Of a DNA stretch of 52,842 nucleotides, positions 26,840 through 36,500 are shown piece after piece; within the stretch, counting starts at the first letter, position 1, and every line of letters starts with the position of its first letter. A program made the position numbers and the translations under genes. Origin of the DNA: Clostridiales bacterium (lineage in GTDB: Bacteria > Bacillota > Clostridia > Oscillospirales > Acutalibacteraceae); contig DYBQ01000011.1 of the NCBI GenBank assembly GCA_019418545.1, positions 1-52,842 on the forward strand, read 5' to 3'. The notes below the pieces were generated by a model. That model had not been told where the DNA came from and ran no database searches. It saw only the letters and a program-made list of their open reading frames with translations.

Positions 26840-26970
26840 TTATCTGTACCAACGGCTGTTTTATTTTGGGATAAATGCTGTTGGGGATTTGCCGCGTCTT
26901 TTGTCGGGCAAATCTGCCAGTCTTTTGTGGATCGGTTGTCTAATTTATCCTTAAAGGAGGAAATATTCCC

Positions 26971-29900
26971 ATGGTAAGAACCAAGAAGAGCATGGACGGC
27001 AATACCGCTGCTGCACATGTAGCGTATGCATTTACGGAAGTTGCCGCCATCTACCCCATTACTCCGTCCAGCCCCATGGCGGACAACGTTGATGTATGGT
27101 CTGCTGCCGGTCAGAAGAACATCTTCGGCACCCAGGTCAATGTTATGGAAATGCAGTCTGAAGCCGGTGCTGCCGGCGCTGTTCACGGCTCTCTGGCCGC
27201 TGGCGCTTTGACCACCACCTTCACCGCTTCTCAGGGCCTGCTGCTGATGATTCCCAACATGTACAAGATTGCCGGCGAGCTGCTGCCCAGCGTGTTCCAT
27301 GTTTCCGCTCGCTGCGTCGCCAGCCATGCACTGAACATCTTCGGTGACCACTCCGACGTATATGCTTGCCGTCAGACCGGCTTTGCCATGCTGGCAGAGA
27401 CCAACCCCCAGGAAGTTATGGATTTGGCCGCTGTGGCTCACCTGTCCGCTATTAAGGGCAAGGTTCCTTTTATCAACTTCTTCGACGGTTTCCGCACCTC
27501 CCACGAAATCCAGAAAATCGAGGTTTGGGACTATAAGGATTTGGCCGAAATGGTGGATTGGGACGCAATCCAGGCATTCCGCGACCATGCTCTGAACCCC
27601 GAGCATCCCGCAATGCGCGGCTCCCACGAAAACGGCGATATCTTCTTCCAGCATCGTGAGTCCTGTAACAAGTACTATGACGCCCTGCCTGCAGTGGTGG
27701 AAGAGTACATGGGCAAGGTCAACGAGAAGCTGGGCACCAACTATCAGCTGTTCAACTACTACGGTGCTCCCGACGCTGAGCGCGTGATTGTAGCCATGGG
27801 CTCCATCTGCGACGTTGCTGAGGAAGTTATCGATTATCTGACCGCTAAGGGTGAGAAGGTCGGCCTGGTAAAGGTTCGCCTGTATCGTCCCTTCGTTGCT
27901 TCCAAGCTGCTGGAGGCTATCCCCGCAACTGCCAAGAAGATTGCAGTTCTGGACCGCACCAAGGAGCCCGGCGCTCTGGGCGAGCCCCTGTTCCTGGATG
28001 TTGTGGCTGCTCTGCGTGAGGGCGGCAACGACGCTGCTGTTATCGGCGGCCGTTACGGTCTGGGTTCCAAGGACACCCCGCCTGCAAGCATCTTTGCTGT
28101 GTACGACGAGCTGGCTAAGGACGACATGAAGCCTCGCTTCACCCTGGGCATCAACGACGACGTTACCTATCTGTCTCTGGAGGAGAAGCCCGCTCCCAAC
28201 ACCGCTGCTGAAGGCACCACTGAATGTAAGTTCTGGGGTCTGGGCGGCGACGGTACTGTTGGTGCTAACAAGAACTCCACCAAGATTATCGGCGACCACA
28301 CCGACAAATATATTCAGGCATACTTCCAGTATGACTCCAAGAAGACCGGCGGCGTAACCATCAGCCACCTGCGCTTCGGCGACAAGCCCATCAAGAGCCC
28401 CTACTACATCAACAAGGCTGACTTTGTGGCCTGCCACAACCCCTCCTATGTTGTCAAGGGCTACAAGATGGTCAACGACGTGAAGCCCGGCGGTATCTTT
28501 ATGATTAACTGCCAGTGGACCGACGAGGAACTGGACCATCATATGCCTGCTGAGGCAAAGCGTTACATCGCTGCCAACAACATTCAGCTGTACACCATCA
28601 ACGCTATCGATAAGGCTATTGAGATTGGTATGGGCAAGCGCACCAACACCATCCTGCAGTCTGCCTTCTTCGCTCTGGCTAACATCATGCCCAAGGAGGA
28701 CGCTATCCGCTTCATGAAGGAAGCTGCCAAGAAGTCCTACTCCAAGAAGGGCGAGGCCGTTGTCGAGATGAACTACAAGGCTATCGATGCCGGCGCTGAT
28801 GCTCTGCACAAGGTTGAGATTCCCGCATCCTGGGCTGACGCACAGGACGCTCCCGATACCACCGTGCTGGAAGGCAACCCCGCAACCGTCAAGATGGTCA
28901 AGGAGATTATGGAGCCTGTTGCCAAGATGGACGGCGACAGCCTGCCTGTTTCCGCATTTATGGACCATGTGGACGGCCAGTTCGAGCAGGGTGCTTCCGC
29001 ATATGAGAAGCGCGGCGTTGCTGTGATGGTTCCCGAGTGGATTCCCGAGAACTGCATCCAGTGTAACCAGTGCGCATTCGTTTGCCCCCACGCTACCATC
29101 CGTCCCTTCGCTCTGACTGCTGACGAAGTCGCTAAGGCTCCCGCCGCATTCAAGGGCAAGCAGATGACCGGTAAGGGCTGCGAAAACTACACCTTCGCAA
29201 TGACCGTTTCCCCGCTGGATTGCATGGGCTGCGGCGTTTGCGTCAATGTGTGCCCCGCTCCCAACAAGGCTCTGAAGATGGTTCCCCAGGAGAGCCAGGC
29301 AGACCAGCAGGCCGTGTTCGACTATGCTGTCGCCAACATCCGCAAGAAGGACGGCATGATGGCCGAGACCACCGTGAAGGGCTCTCAGTTCAACCAGCCG
29401 CTGCTTGAATTCTCCGGCAGCTGCGCAGGTTGCGCTGAAACCAGCTATGCACGTCTCATCACCCAGCTGTTCGGCGAGCGTATGTTCATCTCCAACGCAA
29501 CCGGCTGCTCCTCCATCTGGGGCGGACCTGCTGCAACTTCCCCCTACACTGTCAACAAGGTCAGCGGCTTCGGCCCCGCATGGGCAAACAGCCTGTTCGA
29601 GGACAACGCTGAGCACGGCTTTGGTATGTACCTGGGCCAGAAGGCTGTCCGCGACATGCTGATTAGCCAGGTGAAGGCTCTGCGCGAGGCTACTGCTTCC
29701 GATGATATGAAGGCTGCTATCGATGCTTACCTGAACACTCTGGACGACGGCAAGGCCAACGGCCCCGCTGCCCGCGCTCTCATCGCAGAGCTGGAGAAGG
29801 ATCCGGAGAACGAGTACAGCAAGGTCATCCTGCCCAAGAAGAGCTATCTGGCCAAGAAGTCCATCTGGATTTTCGGCGGCGACGGCTGGGCATACGACAT

Positions 29901-30510
29901 CGGCTTCGGCGGTCTGGACCATGTGCTGGCTTCCGGTGAGGACGTCAACGTGATGGTATTCGACACCGAGGTGTACTCCAACACCGGCGGACAGGCTTCC
30001 AAGGCCAGCCAGATTGGTCAGGTAGCACAGTTTGCTGCTGCTGGTAAGGCTATCGGCAAGAAGAGCTTGGCTGACATCGCTATGAGCTATGGTTATGTCT
30101 ATGTGGCACAAATCGCCATGGGTGCAAACCAGGCTCAGACCCTGAAGGCTATTTCTGAGGCTGAAGCTTATCATGGCCCGTCCCTCATCATCGGCTATGC
30201 TCCCTGCGAGATGCACGGTGTTAAGGGTGGCATGACCAACTGCCAGGCTGAGATGAAGAAGGCTGTGGCTGCTGGCTACTGGAATATGTTCCGCTACAAC
30301 CCCGCCCTCAAGGCAGAAGGCAAGAACCCCTTCATCCTGGACAGCAAGCCCGCAACTGCTGACTACAAGGAGTTCATTTCCAGCGAGACCCGTTACAGCC
30401 GCCTGAAGCTCTCCTTCCCGGAGCGTGCACAGGAGCTGTTCGATAAGGCTGAGAAGCGTGCTGCCGAGCGTTATGAGGAACTGGAGAAGCGCGCAAAGGG
30501 TATTGAATAA
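26971..30510 (+). CDS. nifJ: Pyruvate:ferredoxin (flavodoxin) oxidoreductase
   Basis: This enzyme oxidises pyruvate and CoA to acetyl-CoA and CO2 and reduces ferredoxin, the central fermentation step of anaerobes. The 1179-residue single chain is of standard length. It contains the N-terminal pyruvate-binding domains (AAIYPITPSSPMADN), two ferredoxin-type 4Fe-4S sites (CIQCNQCAFVCPH near 690 and CMGCGVCVNVCPAP near 751), the proximal cluster cysteines (SCAGCAETSY near 813) and the thiamine-diphosphate region (GGDGWAYDIGFGGLDHV; DTEVYSNTGGQASK). Codon use is strongly biased to CTG, GGC and AAG, unlike the A/T-rich neighbours, as expected for very high expression. AAAGGAGG precedes the start. 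Confidence 0.97.
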   Translation: MVRTKKSMDGNTAAAHVAYAFTEVAAIYPITPSSPMADNVDVWSAAGQKNIFGTQVNVMEMQSEAGAAGAVHGSLAAGALTTTFTASQGLLLMIPNMYKIAGELLPSVFHVSARCVASHALNIFGDHSDVYACRQTGFAMLAETNPQEVMDLAAVAHLSAIKGKVPFINFFDGFRTSHEIQKIEVWDYKDLAEMVDWDAIQAFRDHALNPEHPAMRGSHENGDIFFQHRESCNKYYDALPAVVEEYMGKVNEKLGTNYQLFNYYGAPDAERVIVAMGSICDVAEEVIDYLTAKGEKVGLVKVRLYRPFVASKLLEAIPATAKKIAVLDRTKEPGALGEPLFLDVVAALREGGNDAAVIGGRYGLGSKDTPPASIFAVYDELAKDDMKPRFTLGINDDVTYLSLEEKPAPNTAAEGTTECKFWGLGGDGTVGANKNSTKIIGDHTDKYIQAYFQYDSKKTGGVTISHLRFGDKPIKSPYYINKADFVACHNPSYVVKGYKMVNDVKPGGIFMINCQWTDEELDHHMPAEAKRYIAANNIQLYTINAIDKAIEIGMGKRTNTILQSAFFALANIMPKEDAIRFMKEAAKKSYSKKGEAVVEMNYKAIDAGADALHKVEIPASWADAQDAPDTTVLEGNPATVKMVKEIMEPVAKMDGDSLPVSAFMDHVDGQFEQGASAYEKRGVAVMVPEWIPENCIQCNQCAFVCPHATIRPFALTADEVAKAPAAFKGKQMTGKGCENYTFAMTVSPLDCMGCGVCVNVCPAPNKALKMVPQESQADQQAVFDYAVANIRKKDGMMAETTVKGSQFNQPLLEFSGSCAGCAETSYARLITQLFGERMFISNATGCSSIWGGPAATSPYTVNKVSGFGPAWANSLFEDNAEHGFGMYLGQKAVRDMLISQVKALREATASDDMKAAIDAYLNTLDDGKANGPAARALIAELEKDPENEYSKVILPKKSYLAKKSIWIFGGDGWAYDIGFGGLDHVLASGEDVNVMVFDTEVYSNTGGQASKASQIGQVAQFAAAGKAIGKKSLADIAMSYGYVYVAQIAMGANQAQTLKAISEAEAYHGPSLIIGYAPCEMHGVKGGMTNCQAEMKKAVAAGYWNMFRYNPALKAEGKNPFILDSKPATADYKEFISSETRYSRLKLSFPERAQELFDKAEKRAAERYEELEKRAKGIE

Positions 30511-30549
30511 TTCCCTTTGAATGCTTTAAAATCCTAAATCGCATATAAG

Positions 30550-30595
30550 AATCGCCTCTGTACGGAAAACTCCGTGCAGAGGCGATTTTCTTTTT
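30550..30595 (+). terminator. Terminator of nifJ
   Basis: A 17-bp stem with an AAAA loop is formed by AATCGCCTCTG (30550-30560) and ACGGA (30562-30566) with their complements up to 30587, followed by TTCTTTTT. Confidence 0.9.
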
Positions 30596-30624
30596 CACAG
30601 GTTTTTAAAAATCGGTGGAAAACT

Positions 30625-31209
30625 CTACAGAAACTTCCGCCGGTAAAAAAGATAGGAAATCCCGCCAGGAATGAGAATCCACGAAAAAATAATGAGTCCT
30701 GTGGCTGTTTCGATTCCAATCCCACACAACAGCAAAGCCACATAAAGGAATGCCAGCGGAAAACTAATATAGCCCAAAATTCGATGAGCCAGCCGCCAAG
30801 TGTCTTCATCCCGTACGGTCCATGGAAGGCGAAGTCCAGTATAGCGGTTAAAGGGGATTTTGGGTGCCAGATTTCCCAGCACGAGCATGATAACCATCAC
30901 CAACCCTACTGCCAGCCAGCTTTCTTCTATATTTCCTAAGCGGCCATTTTCTTTCAGCCACACTGCCCCCACACATAACGCCAGTACTAACAGATTGAAA
31001 ATCGTAACCCTTTTCATTGTGTGGTTTTTGGGGCTCTCTTTCGAGTTCCCGGTAAGGGCATCCATATTTCGATATAAAATCAGCAAGCATCCCACCGAAA
31101 GGGCACACAACACCGATAGTTTTACCACTGGGAAGGGCACCAATATGGCGCACAGCATAGCTGCCAAGGAAAATGCCAGCAGCAGCCAGCGCAGTCTATC
31201 CGTTTTCAT
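30625..31209 (-). CDS. SdpI-family membrane protein
   Basis: This 194-residue protein has about six membrane segments and the SdpI-type C-terminal half, including RYTGLRLPWTVRDEDTWRLA, the conserved family stretch. In Bacillus subtilis, SdpI protects against the SdpC toxin and sequesters the repressor SdpR. Here the gene follows and overlaps (14 bases) an ArsR-type gene like sdpR, but no sdpC-like toxin gene is nearby. A general membrane-stress or immunity role is therefore inferred. Its start lies inside the sdpR-like gene, pointing to coupled expression. Confidence 0.85.
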   Translation of the reverse strand: MKTDRLRWLLLAFSLAAMLCAILVPFPVVKLSVLCALSVGCLLILYRNMDALTGNSKESPKNHTMKRVTIFNLLVLALCVGAVWLKENGRLGNIEESWLAVGLVMVIMLVLGNLAPKIPFNRYTGLRLPWTVRDEDTWRLAHRILGYISFPLAFLYVALLLCGIGIETATGLIIFSWILIPGGISYLFYRRKFL

Positions 31210-31483
31210 GGCATTCTTCCTCCTTTTTTCCTACCAACGAAAGAAACTCCATGGTCATTTCCTGAAAAACAGTCATGTTGATGGAATAAACAATTTGGTT
31301 TCCCTTGCGTTCAGCAGTGACCAGTCCGGCATTTTTGAGTGTGTCCAGGTGCCGGGAAATAGAGGGTTTAGAGATGGCAAAATGGGAGGCAATTTCCCCC
31401 GCCGTCATATCCTGCCACTTGAGCAGGCGTACAATCTCCCGCCGCGTCTCATTGGCCATTGCCTGAAAAAAAGCGTCATTCAT
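31196..31483 (-). CDS. ArsR-family repressor (SdpR-like)
   Basis: This 95-residue winged helix-turn-helix protein contains ANETRREIVRLLK, the recognition region TAGEIASHFAISKPSISRHL, and the wing AERKGNQIVYSINMTVF. It lacks the Cys metal-binding motif of metal-sensing ArsR proteins, as does SdpR. It is probably an autorepressor of its own two-gene operon, acting at the 16-bp palindrome within the promoter (31508-31535). A GGAGG-like box precedes the ATG. In the known Sdp system, SdpI traps SdpR at the membrane when toxin is present. Confidence 0.88.
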   Translation of the reverse strand: MNDAFFQAMANETRREIVRLLKWQDMTAGEIASHFAISKPSISRHLDTLKNAGLVTAERKGNQIVYSINMTVFQEMTMEFLSLVGKKEEECHENG

Positions 31484-31507
31484 AACGCCACCTCCTTTCT
31501 GTTTCCT

Positions 31508-31535
31508 ATTTTAGCTAATTAGCTAATAATGTCAA
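31508..31535 (-). promoter_or_regulatory. Promoter with embedded operator of the SdpR-SdpI-like operon
   Basis: On the minus strand a perfect TTGACA (31535-31530) is followed after 16 bases by TAAAAT (31513-31508). A perfect 16-bp palindrome TTAGCTAATTAGCTAA (31511-31526) fills most of the spacer and touches the -10 box. A repressor bound there would block RNA polymerase. Confidence 0.75.
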
Positions 31536-31622
31536 TAGATTTTTTAATTTCTTCTATGCAAGGTTGGTTTTTTATGTTACTATAGACTTAATCATTGATT
31601 ATTTAAAAAAGGAAGGGATTTT

Positions 31623-32417
31623 ATGAAATTATGGGTTTTAATGGAAAACACGGCTTCAAACTCCTCCTTTTTCTGTGAGCACGGTCTAAGCTTTTATATG
31701 GAAACTGCCGGACACAAAATTTTGTTTGATATGGGCCAAAGTGGGAATTTTGTAAAAAACGCAAAAAAAATGGGACTACACCTGTGTGATGTTGATATAG
31801 CTATTCTTTCTCATGGACATTACGACCATGGCGGAGGCTTGCCGGAATTTTTTCACGAAAATTCCAAAGCACCCGTGTATATTCACCCGCTGGCTTTTGA
31901 ACCTCATTTTTCCGGGAAGGAAAAAAATATTGGGATTGCCCCCTTACCTCTTGACTTTCCAAGATTAAAACTGGTACACGACTATGAAAAGATTTCTCCA
32001 CAAATTCTGCTGGATTCCTGTAATTCTCTTTCACGCCCATTTCCGACAAATCCCTATGGATTATATGTACAGCGGGAAGGCAAGTTATTTCCAGATGATT
32101 TCCTTCACGAACAATATTTAATTATAGAAGAGAACGGAAAACGTATTGTTTGCAGTGGGTGCTCTCACAAAGGGATTTTGAATATTATGGAATGGTTTCA
32201 TCCTGACATTCTGATTGGAGGATTCCATCTTAAAACAAGAGATATCTCCCGTCCAGAAGACCAATCATTTTTAAAAGAAACCGCTATGCAGCTTCAAAAA
32301 TATCATACTCAATATTATACTTGCCACTGTACAGGCACAGGTGTATATCGATATCTAAAGCAGTTAATGGGCAATCAATTGCACTATCTTTCTACAGGTT
32401 CCTATATTTGTCTATAA
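31623..32417 (+). CDS. MBL-fold metallohydrolase (COG1237-like)
   Basis: This 264-residue metallo-beta-lactamase-fold enzyme has the dinuclear metal motif HxHxDH as LSHGHYDHGGGL (near residue 62), later ligands CSGCSHKGILNIM and IGGFHL, and a final CHCTG. The order matches the COG1237 group, often labelled dihydropterin-aminobenzene-phosphate synthase-like, whose real substrates are mostly unknown. It is cytoplasmic. The start has AGGAAGGG five bases upstream. It is monocistronic and convergent with the next gene. Confidence 0.85.
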   Translation: MKLWVLMENTASNSSFFCEHGLSFYMETAGHKILFDMGQSGNFVKNAKKMGLHLCDVDIAILSHGHYDHGGGLPEFFHENSKAPVYIHPLAFEPHFSGKEKNIGIAPLPLDFPRLKLVHDYEKISPQILLDSCNSLSRPFPTNPYGLYVQREGKLFPDDFLHEQYLIIEENGKRIVCSGCSHKGILNIMEWFHPDILIGGFHLKTRDISRPEDQSFLKETAMQLQKYHTQYYTCHCTGTGVYRYLKQLMGNQLHYLSTGSYICL

Positions 32418-32419
32418 AA

Positions 32420-32460
32420 TAAAAGCCGGGACATTTTATTACTAAATGTTCTGGCTTTTA
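32420..32460. terminator. Bidirectional terminator after the MBL gene
   Basis: AAAAGCCGGGACATTT pairs with AAATGTTCTGGCTTTT through G-T pairs. A/T-rich ends on both sides serve the convergent MBL gene and the 269-residue gene. Confidence 0.75.
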
Positions 32461-32485
32461 TCGTACATAATAGCACTGTTATATT

Positions 32486-33295
32486 TTAGGCATGCGTAAG
32501 CTTACGGATTTCCTGATAATTGGTGGAAAATAATAACTCCTTTAACGTTAAAGACTTATGTTCTGCATTTACTTCTTTGCAAAAATCAGCTCGTTCTCCA
32601 TAAACTAAAGTGTTCCCAAAAAGAGTTTTATACCTTTGAGGTGGTACCATCAATTTTCCGATTATCCGAACTTGGGATTTTGGCAAAAAGCTGTCCGCAT
32701 CATAAATCCCCCAAAACACGACAGTTTCTGACAGCAAACTATCTATTTCCGGCAATTTTTCAAATTCCTTTCCTAAAATACAACAAAACAGCATCGGTTT
32801 CCATTTACCGAACTCTACATAGTCCAATATAATCAATACTTTTTCTTTCCCTTTCCACCGGTATGCCAAAACATCTCCAACTGCTGCTGGAGGCAATTGT
32901 CTTTTTTTTACTGGCGGATGCCTTTTCCGAGGAACTCTGCGTGGCTGTTCCAAACACTCCAAAAATTTTTCTAAACTTTTTTTCCTACTTTCTATAGCTT
33001 TTTTATCATGGTTGAATTTCTCAAACTCCTGTATATTCTGTCCCGAAAGAATAAATTCCTTTACTTTTTTATCAATATCAGGTGATAAGGCTCCGCACAT
33101 CCATTGTGCCCTTGCAATAGCAAAATAAACACTATGTAAAATATAAGTATCTTCAGCATAAATCCCTGCATATTCCTTTAGAATCTGTTGGGAAATATCC
33201 TTTACCTCACTACCAGCATCATATTCCTTCATAAATCTCCGATATATTTCTACATATTCCTCACTCTGTGTAATTCCAAATCCCCGGCTCCCCAA
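32486..33295 (-). CDS. Hypothetical protein of 269 residues
   Basis: I do not recognise this protein. The N-terminal part (1-90) is helical (SEEYVEIYRRFMKEYDAGSE; AIARAQWMCGALSPDIDKKV). A basic Pro/Arg/Lys linker follows (QPRRVPRKRHPPVKKRQLPP, about 117-136), then a C-terminal beta-rich domain starting VGDVLAYRWKGKEKVLIIL. The two-part layout recalls some polymorphic-toxin immunity proteins, but that is only an impression. The start is TTG at 33295, with GGGAGG eight bases upstream and no better ATG before residue 22. There is no signal peptide or membrane segment, and it is monocistronic. Confidence 0.65.
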   Translation of the reverse strand: MGSRGFGITQSEEYVEIYRRFMKEYDAGSEVKDISQQILKEYAGIYAEDTYILHSVYFAIARAQWMCGALSPDIDKKVKEFILSGQNIQEFEKFNHDKKAIESRKKSLEKFLECLEQPRRVPRKRHPPVKKRQLPPAAVGDVLAYRWKGKEKVLIILDYVEFGKWKPMLFCCILGKEFEKLPEIDSLLSETVVFWGIYDADSFLPKSQVRIIGKLMVPPQRYKTLFGNTLVYGERADFCKEVNAEHKSLTLKELLFSTNYQEIRKLTHA

Positions 33296-33479
33296 AACTG
33301 AGTCCTCCCAAAATATTTCTCATTGATATAAAAACAAATATAGCTGAACAGTTATCTATTACACAACCGTTCACAAATCAAATTATGTTTAACTTATGTA
33401 CAAATCATATCACATTAACATTATCATGTAAACCTTTTTCTGCAGTATTGGGGATTCATAATAATTTTTGTTAATAAAT

Positions 33480-33515
33480 GAAAAACGGAGGAAACCGGAC
33501 TTATCGGTTTCCTCC
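33480..33515 (-). terminator. Terminator of the first GH121-like gene
   Basis: GGAGGAAACCG (33487-33497) pairs with CGGTTTCCTCC (33505-33515). On the minus strand it ends in GTTTTTC. Bases 33296-33479 hold nothing recognised. Confidence 0.85.
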
Positions 33516-33548
33516 ATTTTTTATGGACTCAAAACACTATTTTACGAT

Positions 33549-36500
33549 TTAGCCAACTACTTTTCTCTTTTTCCAAATCAGTACGATTCCAGCAGCTGCT
33601 ATCACAGCTACCACTGCTACAGGCAATACCGGGGTCATATCACCGGTTTGTGCGCCATCAGAAGCAGAATTGTCACTGCTGTCTTCTTCGGAATTACCGG
33701 GCTTAGAAGTCGCGCTGTCATCCTTGTCCTCATCGCCGGAAGGTTCGTTGGTATCCGCACTCAGGTTTTCAATGGCGTTGTTCAGCTCATCGACAGCCTC
33801 GTCCACCACTGCCTGGTCATCAACACTTAAGGTTGCATCAGCCAAAACGACTTTTGCATTTTGAAGAGCAGCCGTGAACATAGCTACACTCTCTGCACTA
33901 TAGCCACTGATATCCATCGCTTCGGCTTTGTTTACCAAATCATTCAGGATGCTCTTATCAGCCTTATAACGCTGAGCGAGGATTGCATTCAACAAGGCTT
34001 CAGCAGCCGGCTGTACATCTTCTTCCATTGCATCGCCATCAGCCATTACTTCGTTTGCCTTATCCAGTGCGTCTACCAGCTGCTGCCAGTTGGTCTGTAC
34101 ATACTTGTCAGCATCGTCCATCATGGCCTCTGCTTTAACAATCAACTGTTCCAGCATGGTCTTATCGCCCTGGGTGAGACCCAAGGCCCAAATGCCTTCC
34201 AACAGGTTATCCCAAGCACTATCAATCATTTCCTGCGTAGCGTTGGGGTCATCCAACACAGCTTTTGCAGCTGTCTTAGCATCTTCAAAGGCCTTCACAG
34301 CACTGTCGGTCACACCTTCGGTGCTCAAAGTCAATGCATATTCATAGGTCTTTTCCAGCAATGCCTTGTTACCTACAGGTGCCAAACCATCAATTGCCGC
34401 CAGCAGTGCATCGGCCGCATCGTTTACCTGCTCTTGTGTTGCATCCAAATTATCGTTCACTGCCTTTGCTTCCTCCCATGCATTCTGGAAAACTTCCACA
34501 GAAGCAGGGGTACAGCTGTTCAGTTCCTCTTCTGTTACAGCTTCGGCAGCAGCAAGAGCGCTTTCCAAATCTGTACGGTCGGCCACTTTGATGAGTGCCG
34601 CCATTGCATCGTTTATAGCCTTAGCAGCAGCGTCAACAGTTGCCTGGTCAGCATCTTCTGCCAGTGCATTTGCAGCATCAACGGCCTCTTTCAACACACT
34701 CCAGGAAGCGGGGGTATAGGCACCTTCTGCCAGTTCACCAGCAACTGCCAAAGCGTTATTCAGCTCCGTGCGGTCAACAGTGGGTTCTTCATCACTATCG
34801 GAATAGACAATCCACTCCATAATACCGGTTGCCAAGCCATTGCGGTGCATTTGCAGTTTAATGGCGGTTGTAGTAATAGGCTCCGTAAAGGTAGTCGTGT
34901 TAAAGACGTCCAATTCGGTAGCCAAACCACCTTCGGCCATCATATCCGTGGTAATTTCAACCCATTCACCGTTTTCATCCAGATAATACAGTTCCTGGCT
35001 GATGGGAATTGCGATACCGCCCCATTCTTCCAGAGACTCGCCATTATACGTGGGGTCACTTGCACGGTTATCAAAGTACATAATATCCATCGAGGACAAC
35101 TCAACGGGAATATCCCAGCTGTACTGGACCCACGGGTCATCGGGAGCACCCCAGCAAGCCCACATGTTGCTTCCCAAATCCTCGCCAGAATTTTCTCCCC
35201 AAACGCCATCGTTCAAACCATTTACATCATTCCAAGTAGGCGTATAAGAAGCGGAAGGAGTTGCTGCTGCATAGGGGTCTTTAATACGGATATTATTGAT
35301 TGCGTCTTCAATAGCAGACTGTGCGGCGTTAATATCACCTTGGGTAGCGCTGCCATTGTTATAGGCACTTTCTGCGGCAGAAATAGCCGACTCAAGTGCT
35401 TGCCACTGCTCATCAGTAGCCTCATAATTTTGCTGGTTGTCAAGCAGTGCCTGTGCCTTATCAATCAAAGCTTTCAGCGCTGCTTTATCATACAATACGT
35501 TAATCAGGCAGCTGGCAGAACGGTCAGAGCCTTCCACTGTACCCAAAATAGAGAAGTTCGTAGCAACGGTCAGCTTGTCAGGAGAAATCTCTTCCCACTG
35601 AACAGGCTCCAGTCCCTTTGCACCGTCTTCATAGGTGACAACCACCATTTCCGGCAAGACAGGCATTACATTCACCGTAGTGTTTACCTGAACGGAGGCA
35701 ATTTCTGTAATTGCACCATGGTCTGCAGGAGTGCTTTCCACATTAGTGAGAACACGCCATTCCTTAATACCGGTGGAAGCGCCGCCGCTGGTCATGGTAA
35801 TACGGAACTTTGTTGTAGTTACTTCGTCAAAAGTAACGGTGTTAAATGCATTTTTATTCAGTGTCTGTTCAGACATGTTGGATACCGGTACATAAGCTCC
35901 TGTCTCATCATCCCAGTATTCCAAGGTATAGCTGCCAGGCACCTGTACTCCGCCGCCATCGTCAAAGAAATACACACTGCTGCTGTTGATAGTAACCGGC
36001 TCGTCCCAAGTATAGGCAACCCATTCCGGGTCTGTGCTGCTCCAGTTACCATACTGTCCGCCGTCAGCGTCATTCATATCGGCAGAAGTGGTGGGTACAT
36101 AACCATCATTTACTGCATTCAGATTTTCCCAACTGGAAACAAAGGAGGTGCTGGGCGTTGCCAACAAAGCAACGTTCTTATACTCCAAACCTTCGATAGC
36201 CAGACGCAGATACTCGGTTGCATAATCGATATCCTGAGAGGAATAAACGCCGGCATCCAAAATATCATTTGCGAAAGTAAGGGCACTCTGGAGAACGTTC
36301 CAGCTTTCCTTTGTAAAGTCATCGCTGTTTCTCTGATAACGGCCGTTCAAAGTCTCAAAGGGCTTCATCATTTCTTCCAGACCGCCGGTAGGCACATAGC
36401 AGGTAACCGGGAATTCGACCACGGTTTCCAGCTCGCCATCGCTAACGGTAAGGCGGAACTGATAGGTACCAATCGTATTGAATGTTGCTTTAAATACGGG

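Noticed and set aside
26812..30216. An 1134-codon open frame on the minus strand
   Set aside because: It lies entirely over nifJ, has no ribosome binding site or recognisable domain, and its protein is a Leu/Gly/His/Val-rich shadow produced by the strong codon bias of nifJ, which avoids codons that read as stops in that antisense frame.
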